Positions 43,527-51,831 of a DNA stretch of 64,000 bases are shown here, in pieces (positions within the stretch are counted from its first letter, which is position 1; every line of letters starts with the position of its first letter). The translations under genes were made by a program, and so were the position numbers. Under the pieces are notes generated by a model. That model was not told where the DNA came from and ran no database searches. It saw only the letters and a program-made list of their open reading frames with translations. This stretch comes from Streptomyces avicenniae (lineage in GTDB: Bacteria > Actinomycetota > Actinomycetes > Streptomycetales > Streptomycetaceae): contig NZ_JOEK01000011.1 of NCBI RefSeq assembly GCF_000719135.1, forward strand, positions 206,275-270,274, given 5' to 3'.

Positions 43527-44620
43527 TCAGGACGGGAGACGGTTGCCCGGCTCGTCCAGCCACGTGTCCTGCGCGCCGTCCGGGAGGACGGTCAACCCGA
43601 AGCGTTCGACGCCCGGTTGACCGGCTTCGTTCCACCAGGCGTACGCGTCCAGCAGTTCGTCCCACAGACGGCGCGCACCGGCCCGGCGCACGATGACCTG
43701 CTCGCCGCCGCGCCGGACGGCTGCGGTCCAGCTGTCGTCGGTGAGGCTGTAGAGCCACTGGGTGTGGCCGTCGTCGTGGTCCTGGACGGCGTGCGTGACG
43801 CCTGGGAGGAGCAGACCGGCGAGGAAGCGGAAGGGGTGCCACGGTTCGTGCGGTGGCCACGCGCCGCCCGAACTGTCCGAGAGCGGGAGGCCGTCCGGGT
43901 ACCGGGGCAGTGAACGGCGCTGGGCGCGCAGCTTCATGAAGGCGACGAGTTCGAGGAACCGCCCGCTCGCGCTGCCGTCGCGCGCCACGGTGAGGCGCGT
44001 CAGCCCCTCCCACCGGCTGTAGGGGGTGCCCCACGGCATGACGATCAGCCCGCCGGGGCGGACCTGCCGCGTCCAGGCGGGCGGGACGCGGCTCAGCCCG
44101 GCCGTGGCGACAAGGCGGTCGAACGGGGCGCCGTCCGCCGCGCCTTCGGCGCCGTCACCGACGACGAGGCGCGGGCGGCGGCCCGCGCGGGCCAGGGCCT
44201 TGTCGGCGGTCGCGGCGACCTGGGGGTCGATCTCGATCGTGGTGACGTTCTCGTCCCCAGGCGGTGGGCCAGCAGGGCGGCGTTCCAGCCGGTTCCCGTG
44301 CCGATCTCCAGGACGCGCAGTCCGGGGGTCACCTCAAGGGCGTCCAGCATCGCGGCCACGACCGAGGGGCGGGAGGCCGAACTCGTCGCGTCCACGCCGG
44401 GTTCGGGACCGGCGTGCCGTCCGTCGTCCCACTGGGTGACGAGCGGCACGTCCGCCTCGGCCGCCCGCTCCCAGGCACGCGGGTCCCGCGCCCGGTCGGC
44501 CACCGAGAACGTGTCGGACGCCAGGTCGTGCGGCCAGACGAGATCCGGCAGGAACCGCGCGCGGGGCAACTCGGCGAACGCCTGCTCCCAGCCGGGGGGT
44601 AGGGGATAGGGCGCGGGCAT
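43527..44620 (-). pseudogene. Protein-isoaspartyl-methyltransferase-like gene split by a frameshift
   Basis: The N-terminal part starts at ATG 44620 (YPLPPGWEQAFAELPRARFLPDLVWPHDL) and reaches the SAM motif VLEIGTGTGWNAALLAHRLG. There the frame breaks at a CCCC run (44255-44258). One inserted base would restore GDENVTTIEIDPQVAA, and the second frame then runs open through PGGLIVMPWGTPYSRW to the stop at 43527. The joined protein is about 364 residues, normal for this PCMT-like family of Streptomyces. It is a one-base deletion or a sequencing error. The start abuts the stop of a small peptide gene. Confidence 0.8.
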
Positions 44621-44776
44621 TTATCTCGGGTCCTCGTCCTGCTCGGCATCCCGCCGCTTCCCGTCACCCCTAGGGGTACTGCCGTCACTGGTCGGCTCGG
44701 CATCCGGGCTCCACGGCTGCCCCGGCAGCCTGTCGTCTTCCGGCCCTTTACCGCTGTTGCCGTGCTTGCCAGCCAT
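44621..44776 (-). CDS. Small charged peptide coupled to the methyltransferase gene
   Basis: A 51-residue hydrophilic peptide from ATG 44776, with a strong GGGAGG ribosome-binding site. The sequence is Gly/Lys/Asp/Pro-rich (AGKHGNSGKGPEDDRLPGQPW, ending KRRDAEQDEDPR) and looks disordered. Its TAA directly abuts the methyltransferase ATG, implying coupled translation and a functional link. It could be a substrate or precursor peptide for the methyltransferase, but it has no recognised leader; this is inference. Confidence 0.6.
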   Translation of the reverse strand: MAGKHGNSGKGPEDDRLPGQPWSPDAEPTSDGSTPRGDGKRRDAEQDEDPR

Positions 44777-44976
44777 CTGACTGCCTCCCTCGTTGCTGCT
44801 CGGCACAACGTAGAGGTAGCGGGCAGGCGCATGGGAGAGCGCGCGCCAAGTGCTCCGCGCGCCCGGCCGTCAGCTCGGCATGGTCGTTCCGGTTGCACCG
44901 CCTCACAGGCCGGGGCATCGGTGAAGGCGAGCCACGCGCTGTGGCGTGTGGTGCGGAGGCTGGCGAACTGCCGGTG

Positions 44977-45195
44977 TTATGCGTCGTCCGCCGGGTTGGT
45001 GAAGTTGCCGGTGGTGGTGGCGTCGAGGAAGGCGGTCCATGCGGCGGGGGAGGCGTATGCAGTCGCGCGGGTTCGGTCCTTGCTGTCACGCACGGCGACT
45101 TCGGGGGTTCCGGTGACCGCGACTTCTACGCAACTGCCGCCATGGTCATTGCTGTGACTCGACACGTGCCAGTCGGGCTGTGCGTCTCTTGCCAT
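44977..45195 (-). CDS. DUF397 protein
   Basis: A 72-residue protein with the DUF397 pattern: WHVSSHSNDHGGSCVEVAV, then VAVRDSKDRTRATAYASPAAWTAFLDA. AAGGAGG precedes the ATG at 45195. DUF397 proteins usually pair with an XRE/Scr1-type regulator in Streptomyces (toxin/antitoxin-like or developmental pairs), but no such partner is next to this one. A damaged second copy lies 1.6 kb away. Confidence 0.88.
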   Translation of the reverse strand: MARDAQPDWHVSSHSNDHGGSCVEVAVTGTPEVAVRDSKDRTRATAYASPAAWTAFLDATTTGNFTNPADDA

Positions 45196-45637
45196 CGGTC
45201 GTTCCTCCTTGGCGGCCTTCGGGAAGGTCAGGCGTCGGCCGGGGCCGTGACGTGGTGCGTGGTGAATAAGGGTCGTGCCCGAGGAAGAACTCGCCCGCCG
45301 CATCTTCGCCCCCGAGTGACCCGCCGTCGTCCCCCTGGCGCCTTCCCCGGCGGCCGAACGGCCAGGTCCGCGCGGCGTGTTCCCGGACGCAACCCGGCCC
45401 CTGGCGCGCCCGGCACCTCGCCGCTCCGGGGCACGCCCCCGCGACGCCGGGTACGAGATGTCCGACCGTGGAACGGCGCTCGTCGCGGTGTGGTGGCCCG
45501 GCGCGGGGAATAGCAGGCCGACGACCGGAGTTGGTGACGAAGCGTGGGTCGGCGGGCATCCCGGCGGCCCACGCAGCCGTCACGTCGCCGCCGACGGTAC
45601 GGGCTCACCGTCCACGGCAAGATTGGCTGAACTGCGG
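45196..45637. other. Gene-free stretch
   Basis: About 440 bases between the DUF397 gene and the TagC-like promoter. Open frames on both strands lack ribosome-binding sites and give Arg/Pro-rich translations. A small vestige of an XRE-type partner was looked for and not seen. Confidence 0.5.
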
Positions 45638-45711
45638 TGCTCGAAAAGTAAGTTCGAGCAAATTCGGCGGGCCGGCTGCTAGATTCCCCGTTCGAACATA
45701 CTGTCGAACGG
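45638..45711. promoter_or_regulatory. Two palindromic operators bracketing the promoter of the TagC-like gene
   Basis: TGCTCGAA-AAGTAAG-TTCGAGCA (45638-45660) and CCGTTCGA-ACATACTG-TCGAACGG (45688-45711) are both perfect 8+8 palindromes with TCGAA/TTCGA cores. A -10 box TAGATT sits between them at 45680-45685. Inside the second lies TCGAAC-ATAC-TGTCGA, which matches the actinobacterial SOS box (TCGAAC-N4-GTTCGA) fully on the left and in four of six bases on the right. Confidence 0.7.
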
Positions 45712-45723
45712 AAAGGTGGCGAC

Positions 45724-46755
45724 GTGGATCACTTGGAGGGCGCGGCCCGACCTGCGCCCAGCCGCAGGGGCCTGCTCACGGGCGGTGCCAAGCTGGCCGT
45801 GGGCGCGGCGGTGCTCGGCGGCGGAACGCTGCTCGCGGCGAGTCCGGCGTACGCGACCGTGGGCGACACGCCGATGTTCCGGCTGGCGGGGGACGGCGGC
45901 AACCCGATCTGGCGCCGGACGCTCCACCAGCCCTACTGGGCGATGCAGTCGTTCGCGTACGACAGCGTCAACGGCCACATCTACTTCGCCCAGCACAAGG
46001 TGGGCAGCAAGACCGGCGACCTGTGGCTGAGCAGGACCGACCTGTCGGGCAACGTGCTCAGCAGGATGGCGCTCCACGGCTTCGGCCACGGCTCGTCCAT
46101 GGGCGTGGAGTCCACCGGCGTGGGCGTCACGCCGTACATCTGGATCGAGAGCCACTCGGTCAACGACGCCGGTACCCGCATCGCGCGCTTCCGCTGGTCG
46201 GACGGCGGGACGCTGGAGACCGCGTCCCTCTCGATCGCGAACCGGACGCCCCAGGTCTCCACCTTCGCCCACAGCCCGAGGCCCGCGATCGACCCGCACT
46301 ACGGCCGTGTGCTCTACCGCTACCACTCCGGGAGCGGCGCCCGCCCCTGGCGCATCGCCCTGTTCACCCTCGCCGACGCCGCCGCCGGGCGGCTGACCGA
46401 CGGCTACCGCCTGATCGAGCGGGCCATCCCGACCAACCAGGAACTGGGCCTGGCCGACACCGACCTGTTCCAGGGCATCACCTCCTGCGGGCGCTACGCG
46501 TACCTCCTCTTCGGTGGCGCGAACCGCCCGTCCTACCTCGTCACCCTCGACATGAACGACGGCGCGGCGAACTACGTCGAGCGATACCGCACGAACGCGG
46601 GCGAGTCCCTGCCCGGCCGTGAGGCCCAGGGCATCGCCATCTGGCGGGCGGGCGGGGCGCCGAGGCTCGCGTACGGCTACTCCTCGAAGGTCACCTCGAC
46701 CGACCCCGACTCCTTCGAGACCAGCGTGTTCTACAAGGAGGAGTTCAACGCCTGA
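45724..46755 (+). CDS. Tat-exported TagC-like beta-propeller protein
   Basis: A 343-residue protein with a twin-arginine signal (SRRGLL at 13-18, then LAVGAAVLGGGTLLAASPAYA). The mature part (MQSFAYDSVNGHIYFAQHKVG, DLWLSRTDLSGNVLSRMALHGFGHGSSMGVE, YRYHSGSGARPWRIALFTL, EAQGIAIW) resembles the phage P68 receptor-binding/TagC propeller domain. Bacillus tagC (dinC) is known as a DNA-damage-inducible gene, and an SOS-like box is present here too. GTG 45724 has an AAAGGTGG site. The function of TagC-like proteins is unclear. Confidence 0.75.
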   Translation: MDHLEGAARPAPSRRGLLTGGAKLAVGAAVLGGGTLLAASPAYATVGDTPMFRLAGDGGNPIWRRTLHQPYWAMQSFAYDSVNGHIYFAQHKVGSKTGDLWLSRTDLSGNVLSRMALHGFGHGSSMGVESTGVGVTPYIWIESHSVNDAGTRIARFRWSDGGTLETASLSIANRTPQVSTFAHSPRPAIDPHYGRVLYRYHSGSGARPWRIALFTLADAAAGRLTDGYRLIERAIPTNQELGLADTDLFQGITSCGRYAYLLFGGANRPSYLVTLDMNDGAANYVERYRTNAGESLPGREAQGIAIWRAGGAPRLAYGYSSKVTSTDPDSFETSVFYKEEFNA

Positions 46756-46763
46756 CCTGCGGC

Positions 46764-46805
46764 GCGCGCACGCCCGGCATCCCTCGGGACGCCGGGCGTG
46801 CGCGC
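46764..46805. terminator. Bidirectional stem-loop between convergent genes
   Basis: GCGCGCACGCCCGGC and GCCGGGCGTGCGCGC form a perfect 15-pair stem; the 12-base centre can pair further (TCCC/GGGA). It sits between two convergent stops. Confidence 0.85.
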
Positions 46806-46809
46806 CGTC

Positions 46810-47157
46810 TCACTCGTCCCGGGGGCTCGTCGCGCGCTCGGCCGCCGCCCCGTCCTCGCCGCGCTCCAGGTGGATGACGACCTGCCCTGACGCGAGATCG
46901 ATCTCCCGGGCGGGGGGAGCGCCGGACTCCGCGTCGTCACGCAGCACCAGCTGCCGTTGCTGCTCCTCGACCATGTGGTGCCGCGCGGGCGAGAAGAGTT
47001 GGTGCAGCTCGCCCAGCATTCCCCCACCGGCCCCGCCGCCGACCGAGTTGCGGCGCCAGTAGATCCAGTCGCGCCGTTCCGCCCACAGCAGCACCTGATC
47101 GGCGAGGACCAGCGCCGCCACCGCCGCGAGAATCCAGAGGAAGAGACTCACCCGCAC
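46810..47157 (-). CDS. DUF6191-type small membrane protein
   Basis: A 115-residue protein with one N-terminal membrane helix (VSLFLWILAAVAALVLADQVLLWA). The rest (MLGELHQLFSPARHHMVEEQQRQLVLRDDAESGAPP, then IDLASGQVVIHL) matches what I recall of DUF6191. Start GTG 47157 or 47151. Function unknown. Confidence 0.7.
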   Translation of the reverse strand: MRVSLFLWILAAVAALVLADQVLLWAERRDWIYWRRNSVGGGAGGGMLGELHQLFSPARHHMVEEQQRQLVLRDDAESGAPPAREIDLASGQVVIHLERGEDGAAAERATSPRDE

Positions 47158-47262
47158 CGCCCGTCGCCTCGCGTGTCGCCGTGCGAACAGCCTAGCGAGG
47201 CGGGGCGAAGGGTTGGCCGGAACTGATCCTTCGCGTACGGGAATTGACCGGCCGGTGGTCCG

Positions 47263-48036
47263 CTAGCCGACGAGGGCGGGGCGCGGCGACTGTCCGTCCA
47301 GGGGTGACGGGGGGCGGAGCCAGCCGTCCGCCTCGGCGGCGTGGATGCCCGCGCGGAAGGCGTCGGCCATCTTGCGGTAGCCGGAGTCGTTGGGATGCAG
47401 GCTGTCGGCCAGGTCCGCGCCGGTCAGGGCACTCATGTCCACGTGGCGGACGTGGTGGCCCGCCGCCTGCTTCGCCGCGACGATGCCGGGGATCTGCCGG
47501 TTGAACGCGGCCCGGTGCGTCTCCAGGGTGGGGCTGGTGGAGACGACGAGCGAGGCGACGAGGACGGTCGCGTCGGGGGCCGCCGTCACGATCTGGTCGA
47601 TCAACGCGCTGAGCCGGGCGGGGGCGTTCGGCACGTCGTCGTTCCTGTTGAGGTCGTTGGTGCCGATCTTCAGGGTGACGACGTTCGGGCGGTGGGTGGC
47701 GAGGGACGCGTCGGCGAGGGACGCGATCTGGCTGATGCGCCAGCCGGAATGGCCCTCGTGGTCGGCGTCCGGCATGCTGCCTGAGCGGACGCCGCCGACG
47801 AAGTCGGGCGCGTGGCCGTCCGCCGCCAGGGCGTTCCACAGGGGCGCGCGGTAGCCGTCGCCCGTGCTGCTGCCGGAGCCGTACGTGATCGAGTCGCCGA
47901 GCGGCATCAACCGCAGGGGCGTGGGCGCGACATGGGCGCGCGCCTCGGCGGCGGACGCCGGGGCGGCGACGCCCCAGGCCAGGCCGAGCGCCGCCGTCAG
48001 GAGGGCGACGACGACCTTCAGTGACTTTCTCAGCAC
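47263..48036 (-). CDS. Secreted SGNH/GDSL hydrolase
   Basis: A 257-residue protein with a signal peptide (residues 1-30). The SGNH blocks are complete: block I LMPLGDSITYGSG (Ser49), block III KIGTNDLNR, block V LHPNDSGYRKMADAF with the Asp/His pair. Such enzymes are extracellular esterases or lipases, often acting on acylated carbohydrates. It is preceded by a 350-base region holding a stem-loop for the next upstream gene. Confidence 0.92.
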   Translation of the reverse strand: MLRKSLKVVVALLTAALGLAWGVAAPASAAEARAHVAPTPLRLMPLGDSITYGSGSSTGDGYRAPLWNALAADGHAPDFVGGVRSGSMPDADHEGHSGWRISQIASLADASLATHRPNVVTLKIGTNDLNRNDDVPNAPARLSALIDQIVTAAPDATVLVASLVVSTSPTLETHRAAFNRQIPGIVAAKQAAGHHVRHVDMSALTGADLADSLHPNDSGYRKMADAFRAGIHAAEADGWLRPPSPLDGQSPRPALVG

Positions 48037-48392
48037 CGATGCTCACCGATCGTGATCGAGCCGGGCCGTGACGGAGCGCGGCGCCGGGCGGGCGGGGTCC
48101 CCGGGAACGGGGGTGTGTGCGGAACTCGGGCCAGCCGCCGCCGGGTTGGCGGACGCGAAGTGACGCGGGCCTCGTTCTCCGCACGGTAGCTAGCCGCCGC
48201 GGGCCTCGTTCAATCCCGCGCACCCTCACCGAACACCAGTGCCGCCCCGGTGCCGCGCGGCCCTGGCCGGGTCAACCGCCCCCCGTGGGACCGTTCCCGG
48301 GCACGACTCCGCCCCCGGGCGCCGAGGGCACCCGGGGGCGGTTGGCCGGTGGTCCGGTGGTCAGGGTCGGCCCGACGCGTCGGACCGGCAGG
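48037..48392. other. Intergenic region with a stem-loop
   Basis: 356 bases between two minus-strand genes. No gene is visible. It holds a perfect 11-pair stem (CCGCCCCCGGG at 48309, CCCGGGGGCGG at 48331), probably the terminator of the lipoprotein gene. Confidence 0.6.
48309..48341 (-). terminator. Stem-loop after the lipoprotein gene
   Basis: CCGCCCCCGGG, 11-base loop, CCCGGGGGCGG; 52 bases beyond the stop at 48393. No T-run. Confidence 0.65.
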
Positions 48393-49175
48393 TCACGCGG
48401 CGAGGTCGCCCGCGCGGAAGTCCGACACGTCCAGGATGTGGGCGGCCGGGGGCTCCTCGAACTCGACCGGCTCGTTGAAGGCGCTCAGCTCGACCTCGGT
48501 CGTGACGCCCTCGCTCTCCCCGGCGATCAGCAGCGGGTACGGCTCACCCTCGGTGGCGACCAGCATCGTCATCGCCCCTTCGGGGCCGTTGCCCTCCAGC
48601 GTGACGGCCGGGACGCCGTTGTGCTCGGTGGCTTCCCCGAGCGTCAGCTCCTCGGGCTCGTCCGAGTCCTCCGAGACCCCGGACAGGAAGTCCTCCAGCG
48701 CGCAGACGCCGACCATGTCGGCCAGCTCAGGATCGGTGGTGTCGCCGTACAGCCACCGGCCGTCCAGGATCTCGATCGCCGCCGGGTCCGTGGTGCCGAG
48801 GCCGGTGCGCCAGAACTCGGCGTCCGGCTTCATCCAGACCTCTTCGCCGCGCATCAGGATCTCCACCGAGCCCGTGCCCGGGACCCCGACCGAGCCCTCG
48901 CAGGACCCGGCCAGGTCGAGGTGCAGGTCGAGGGTGGTGCCTCCGATCCCGGCCTCGCCGACGGTCGCCATCCGCATGGACTCGACCGACAGGAGCGCCT
49001 CCTGGGCGCGGTCCGAGACCTCCTGGGCCGACAGCCCCTCAAGCGACCCCGCGCCGCCGTTCGCCCCGCCGCCCGCTTCCGGGCCGTCGTCGCCGTCCCC
49101 GCCGCAGGCCGCGGTCAGCACGGCGAGCCCCGCCACGGCGATCGCCGCACACACCCGGCGCGTCTTCGATGACAT
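48393..49175 (-). CDS. Lipoprotein (LppX/LprG-like fold)
   Basis: A 260-residue protein with a lipobox (VLTAACGG, Cys24) after a signal segment. The mature part (EVSDRAQEALLSVESMRMATVGEAGIGGTTLDLHLDLAGSCEGSV, EILMRGEEVWMKPDAEFWR, ILDGRWLYGD) has the half-barrel pattern of LppX_LprAFG-type lipoproteins, which carry lipids in mycobacteria; many Streptomyces paralogues exist. ATG 49175 follows AAGGGGG. Role here unknown. Confidence 0.82.
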   Translation of the reverse strand: MSSKTRRVCAAIAVAGLAVLTAACGGDGDDGPEAGGGANGGAGSLEGLSAQEVSDRAQEALLSVESMRMATVGEAGIGGTTLDLHLDLAGSCEGSVGVPGTGSVEILMRGEEVWMKPDAEFWRTGLGTTDPAAIEILDGRWLYGDTTDPELADMVGVCALEDFLSGVSEDSDEPEELTLGEATEHNGVPAVTLEGNGPEGAMTMLVATEGEPYPLLIAGESEGVTTEVELSAFNEPVEFEEPPAAHILDVSDFRAGDLAA

Positions 49176-49338
49176 GGTGTTACCCCCTTGACGTACGTGC
49201 CTGGCGCCCCCGCGACACCAGCCCTTTGATCGTACAAGCGTTGGACGGGCCTTCCGTACGCCAGGGCCCGGCGGCGCCCCGGGGGACGCCGCTCCCGGCG
49301 TGTGCGCAGCGTGAGTTGCCGTACCGGAAACTCCTGTC

Positions 49339-49367
49339 TTGCCACTCCGGAAAGCCATGGCTATTCT
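49339..49367 (+). promoter_or_regulatory. Canonical promoter for leaderless gene
   Basis: TTGCCA and TATTCT are separated by exactly 17 bases; the -10 ends 7 bases before ATG 49375. Direct repeats CCGGAAA flank the -35 (49324 and 49348). Confidence 0.75.
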
Positions 49368-49374
49368 TTCCGTC

Positions 49375-49875
49375 ATGGAAACAGAAGAAGCGCGCCCCAC
49401 ACCCGAGGAGGCGCTCGCCGCGCTCGCCGAGGCCGAGCAGGTCAAGGCCGCCACCGCCGCACTGTCCGCCACGCCGTGGCCGACCTGGTTCGCCGTCACG
49501 CTGGCGCTCTACCTCGCCAGTTTCCCCTTCACCTCGGGCGCGGCCCTGGCCGACTCCGACTGGCTCGTGCCGCACCCCGCCTGGAGGGCCCTGATGGCGG
49601 CGACCACCGTCGTCTTCCTGGCGCTCTTCGCCGTCGCGGCCAGGCGATGGCGGGAGGACACCGGTGTGGCCCTGCGCTACGACGTCCTGCCGAAGCGGCT
49701 GCTGCTCCCGCTCCTCGTCGTCCTGCCCGCCGTGCTCGTGGGGGCACCGGTGGCCTTCCGGGCCACCGGGTGGCCCGGCTGGCTCGTCGCGGCCTCGCTG
49801 ATCGCCGCCGCCACCTCGCTCGCCTTCCACCGCGTCTTCGTCCGGCTGCACCGCCCGCACCGGCAGGCCGCGTGA
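49375..49875 (+). CDS. Membrane protein paired with a winged-helix regulator
   Basis: A 166-residue protein with four membrane helices (WFAVTLALYLASFPF; WRALMAATTVVFLALFAVA; LLLPLLVVLPAVLVGAPVAF; WLVAASLIAAATSLAF) after a charged N-terminus. I recognise no named family. A canonical promoter makes the ATG leaderless. Its stop overlaps the GTG of a small regulator gene, as in two-gene cassettes where the regulator controls the membrane protein. Confidence 0.78.
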   Translation: METEEARPTPEEALAALAEAEQVKAATAALSATPWPTWFAVTLALYLASFPFTSGAALADSDWLVPHPAWRALMAATTVVFLALFAVAARRWREDTGVALRYDVLPKRLLLPLLVVLPAVLVGAPVAFRATGWPGWLVAASLIAAATSLAFHRVFVRLHRPHRQAA

Positions 49876-50219
49876 GCGCCCCGGGCGAGGACGTGACGGC
49901 GGGCTTCGACGCCACCGTCCACGCCCCGAACCGGCTGCGGATCTGCGCCCTGCTGGACGCGGCGGACGAGGCGGAGTTCAGCCTTGTGCAGAAGCAACTG
50001 GCCGTCTCCGCCTCCGTCCTGAGCAAGCACGTCACCGTGCTGATGGACGCCGGGTACGTCGAGCAGCGCAAGGCCGTGCGCGACACGCGCCAGCGCGTGT
50101 GGCTGCGTCTGACCGACCGGGGCAGACGTGCCTACCAGGGGCACATCGCCGCGTTGCGGGCCATCGTCGGACCACCGGCGGTGACCGAGGCGCGGGCGGT
50201 CAGTCCTCCCGGCGCATGA
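49872..50219 (+). CDS. Winged-helix transcriptional regulator (MarR/HTH_27-like)
   Basis: A 115-residue protein, essentially one winged helix: NRLRICALLDAADEAEFSLVQKQLAVSASVLSKHVTVLMDAGYVEQRKAVRDTRQRVWLRLTDRGRRAYQGH. GTG 49872 overlaps the membrane-protein stop (GTGA). The last 20 bases overlap the convergent methyltransferase gene. Confidence 0.85.
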   Translation: MSAPGEDVTAGFDATVHAPNRLRICALLDAADEAEFSLVQKQLAVSASVLSKHVTVLMDAGYVEQRKAVRDTRQRVWLRLTDRGRRAYQGHIAALRAIVGPPAVTEARAVSPPGA

Positions 50220-50841
50220 GCAGGTGGCCCCGGCGGAACCGCTCGTCCTCGCCCGGCTCGCGCAGCATCCGGCCGACCTCCACGAACCCGGCGTCCCGCG
50301 CCGTCCCGGCGAGCGCGTCGATCGGCCACCGGTAGGCGGTCGTCACCTTGTGGTCGAACGCCTCGACGGGGCCGCCCTCCGACTCGAAGAACCCCAGCAG
50401 GAGATGGCCGCCCGGCGCGAGGACGCGGCGGAACTCGGCCACGTACGCCGGTACGTCGCCCGGTGGGGCGTGGATGATCGAGTACCAGGCGAGCACGCCC
50501 TCCAGCGTGTCGTCGGCCACGTCCAGCGCGTCCATGGAGCCGACCTCGAACCGCAGCTCCGGGTACGCCGCACGGGCCAGGTCGATCATCACCGGCGACA
50601 GGTCGATGCCGAACGCGTCGAGGCCGAGATCCCGCAGGTGCGCGGTCATCTGGCCGGGGCCGCAGCCCAGTTCGGCCACGGGCCCCGGGCCGCCCGCGCG
50701 CACCAGCTCGGCGAACGCGGCGATCACCGAGCGGTCCAGCGGCAGGGCGTCCAGCGCGTTGCGGACGAAGTCGGCGTAGACGGGGGCGAGCGCGTCGTAG
50801 GCGTCCGCCGTCACGGCGAGGTGCGAGGGGGATCCGGTCAC
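50200..50841 (-). CDS. SAM-dependent methyltransferase
   Basis: A 213-residue class I methyltransferase: motif I VAELGCGPGQMTAHL, then GIDLSPVMIDLARAAYPELRFEVGSM, VLAWYSIIHAPP and LAPGGHLLLGFFE. Substrate unknown. Start GTG 50841, 8 bases after a TAGGAT box. It reads in the same direction as the MarR gene upstream. Confidence 0.87.
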   Translation of the reverse strand: MTGSPSHLAVTADAYDALAPVYADFVRNALDALPLDRSVIAAFAELVRAGGPGPVAELGCGPGQMTAHLRDLGLDAFGIDLSPVMIDLARAAYPELRFEVGSMDALDVADDTLEGVLAWYSIIHAPPGDVPAYVAEFRRVLAPGGHLLLGFFESEGGPVEAFDHKVTTAYRWPIDALAGTARDAGFVEVGRMLREPGEDERFRRGHLLMRRED

Positions 50842-50888
50842 GGGGGAGGATCCTATGGTGCGCCTCCCGGGGTGGACGAGGGCGGTGG

Positions 50889-51329
50889 TCAGCCCGGTTC
50901 GTGCCGGGCGAGGGCCCGGCTGAGCAGGCCGGTCAGCGTCCGCCTCTCGTCGGCCGACAGCCCCTGGAGCAGGTCGTCCTGCACGCGGTCCAGCAGCTCG
51001 TCCATGCGCCGCAGCTGCTTCAGGCCCTCGCCGGTGAGCGTGACCCTGTTGCGGCGCCCGTGCTCCGGGTCCGGCGTCCGGTCCACGAGACCCCGCTCGA
51101 CCAGCTCGCCAAGGGCCGTCACGACGTCGCTGCGGTCCACGCGGCACCGGCGGCCGAGCTGGGCCTGGCTCGCGGGCCCGAACTCGTGCAACGCCGCGAG
51201 GATGCGGTAGTGGTAGCCGCGCGCCCCGGCGGCGGCGAAGCCGTCGAACGCCATCCGGCGGGCGTGCACGGCCAGTTGGCTGATCAGCCAACTCGGCTTC
51301 GCCGTGAGGCGTTCGGGAGTCCCGTCCAT
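50889..51329 (-). CDS. MarR family regulator
   Basis: A 146-residue regulator with the MarR fold: AALHEFGPASQAQLGRRCRVDRSDVVTALGELVERGLVDRTPDPEHGRRNRVTLTGEGLKQL. ATG 51329 follows TAGGAT by 7 bases (leaderless). It is divergent from a SnoaL-like gene, with a perfect 9+9 palindrome in the 91-base gap, so it probably represses both. Confidence 0.9.
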   Translation of the reverse strand: MDGTPERLTAKPSWLISQLAVHARRMAFDGFAAAGARGYHYRILAALHEFGPASQAQLGRRCRVDRSDVVTALGELVERGLVDRTPDPEHGRRNRVTLTGEGLKQLRRMDELLDRVQDDLLQGLSADERRTLTGLLSRALARHEPG

Positions 51330-51336
51330 GGCGGCC

Positions 51337-51342
51337 ATCCTA
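51337..51342 (-). promoter_or_regulatory. -10 box for leaderless MarR gene
   Basis: TAGGAT on the minus strand, 7 bases before ATG 51329. Confidence 0.5.
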
Positions 51343-51358
51343 CCGAGGTGTTGGCGCG

Positions 51359-51384
51359 ACCCACACTCCGCTCGTAGTGTGGGT
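51359..51384. promoter_or_regulatory. MarR operator
   Basis: ACCCACACT-N8-AGTGTGGGT, perfect in both arms, between the divergent MarR and SnoaL-like genes. Confidence 0.75.
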
Positions 51385-51420
51385 GCCACCATCATGCGCA
51401 CCACCGTCGAAGGAGCCGTC

Positions 51421-51831
51421 ATGCCCACCGCCGACCTGATCGCCGACCGAGCCGAGATCACCGACCTGTTCGCCCGCCTGGCCAGCCTGCTGGACGAGCG
51501 TCGCCCCGAGGACGCCGGCACCGTCTTCCACGACGACATCGAGACACACTCGCCGCACGGTGAGCTGCACGGCCTCGCCGAGGTGATCGCCCATCTGAGG
51601 GAGAGCGGGGCCGACGGCGTGCTCACCCAGCACGTGCACGCGGATGTGCTGGTGAACCTCGACGGCGACCGCGCGACGGCCATCGCGAACCAGATCGCCT
51701 ACTTCTTCCGGGACGGCGAGGCGCCGCACCGCACCAGCGGGCTCCGCGCGGCCTACACCGTCGTGCGGACCCCGGCGGGTTGGCGGTTCAGGGAGATGCG
51801 CCTCACGCTCGCCTGGACGCAGGAGAACTGA
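51421..51831 (+). CDS. SnoaL-like (NTF2) protein
   Basis: A 136-residue protein: ADRAEITDLFARLASLLDERRPEDAGTVFHDDIETHSPHGELHGLAEVIAHLRE, then HVHADVLVNLDGDRATAIANQIAYFF and TPAGWRFREMRLTLAWT, the SnoaL_4-like pattern. AAGGAG precedes the ATG. Divergent from and probably regulated by MarR. It may bind or turn over a small hydrophobic compound. The end overlaps the convergent MerR gene by 29 bases. Confidence 0.85.
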   Translation: MPTADLIADRAEITDLFARLASLLDERRPEDAGTVFHDDIETHSPHGELHGLAEVIAHLRESGADGVLTQHVHADVLVNLDGDRATAIANQIAYFFRDGEAPHRTSGLRAAYTVVRTPAGWRFREMRLTLAWTQEN

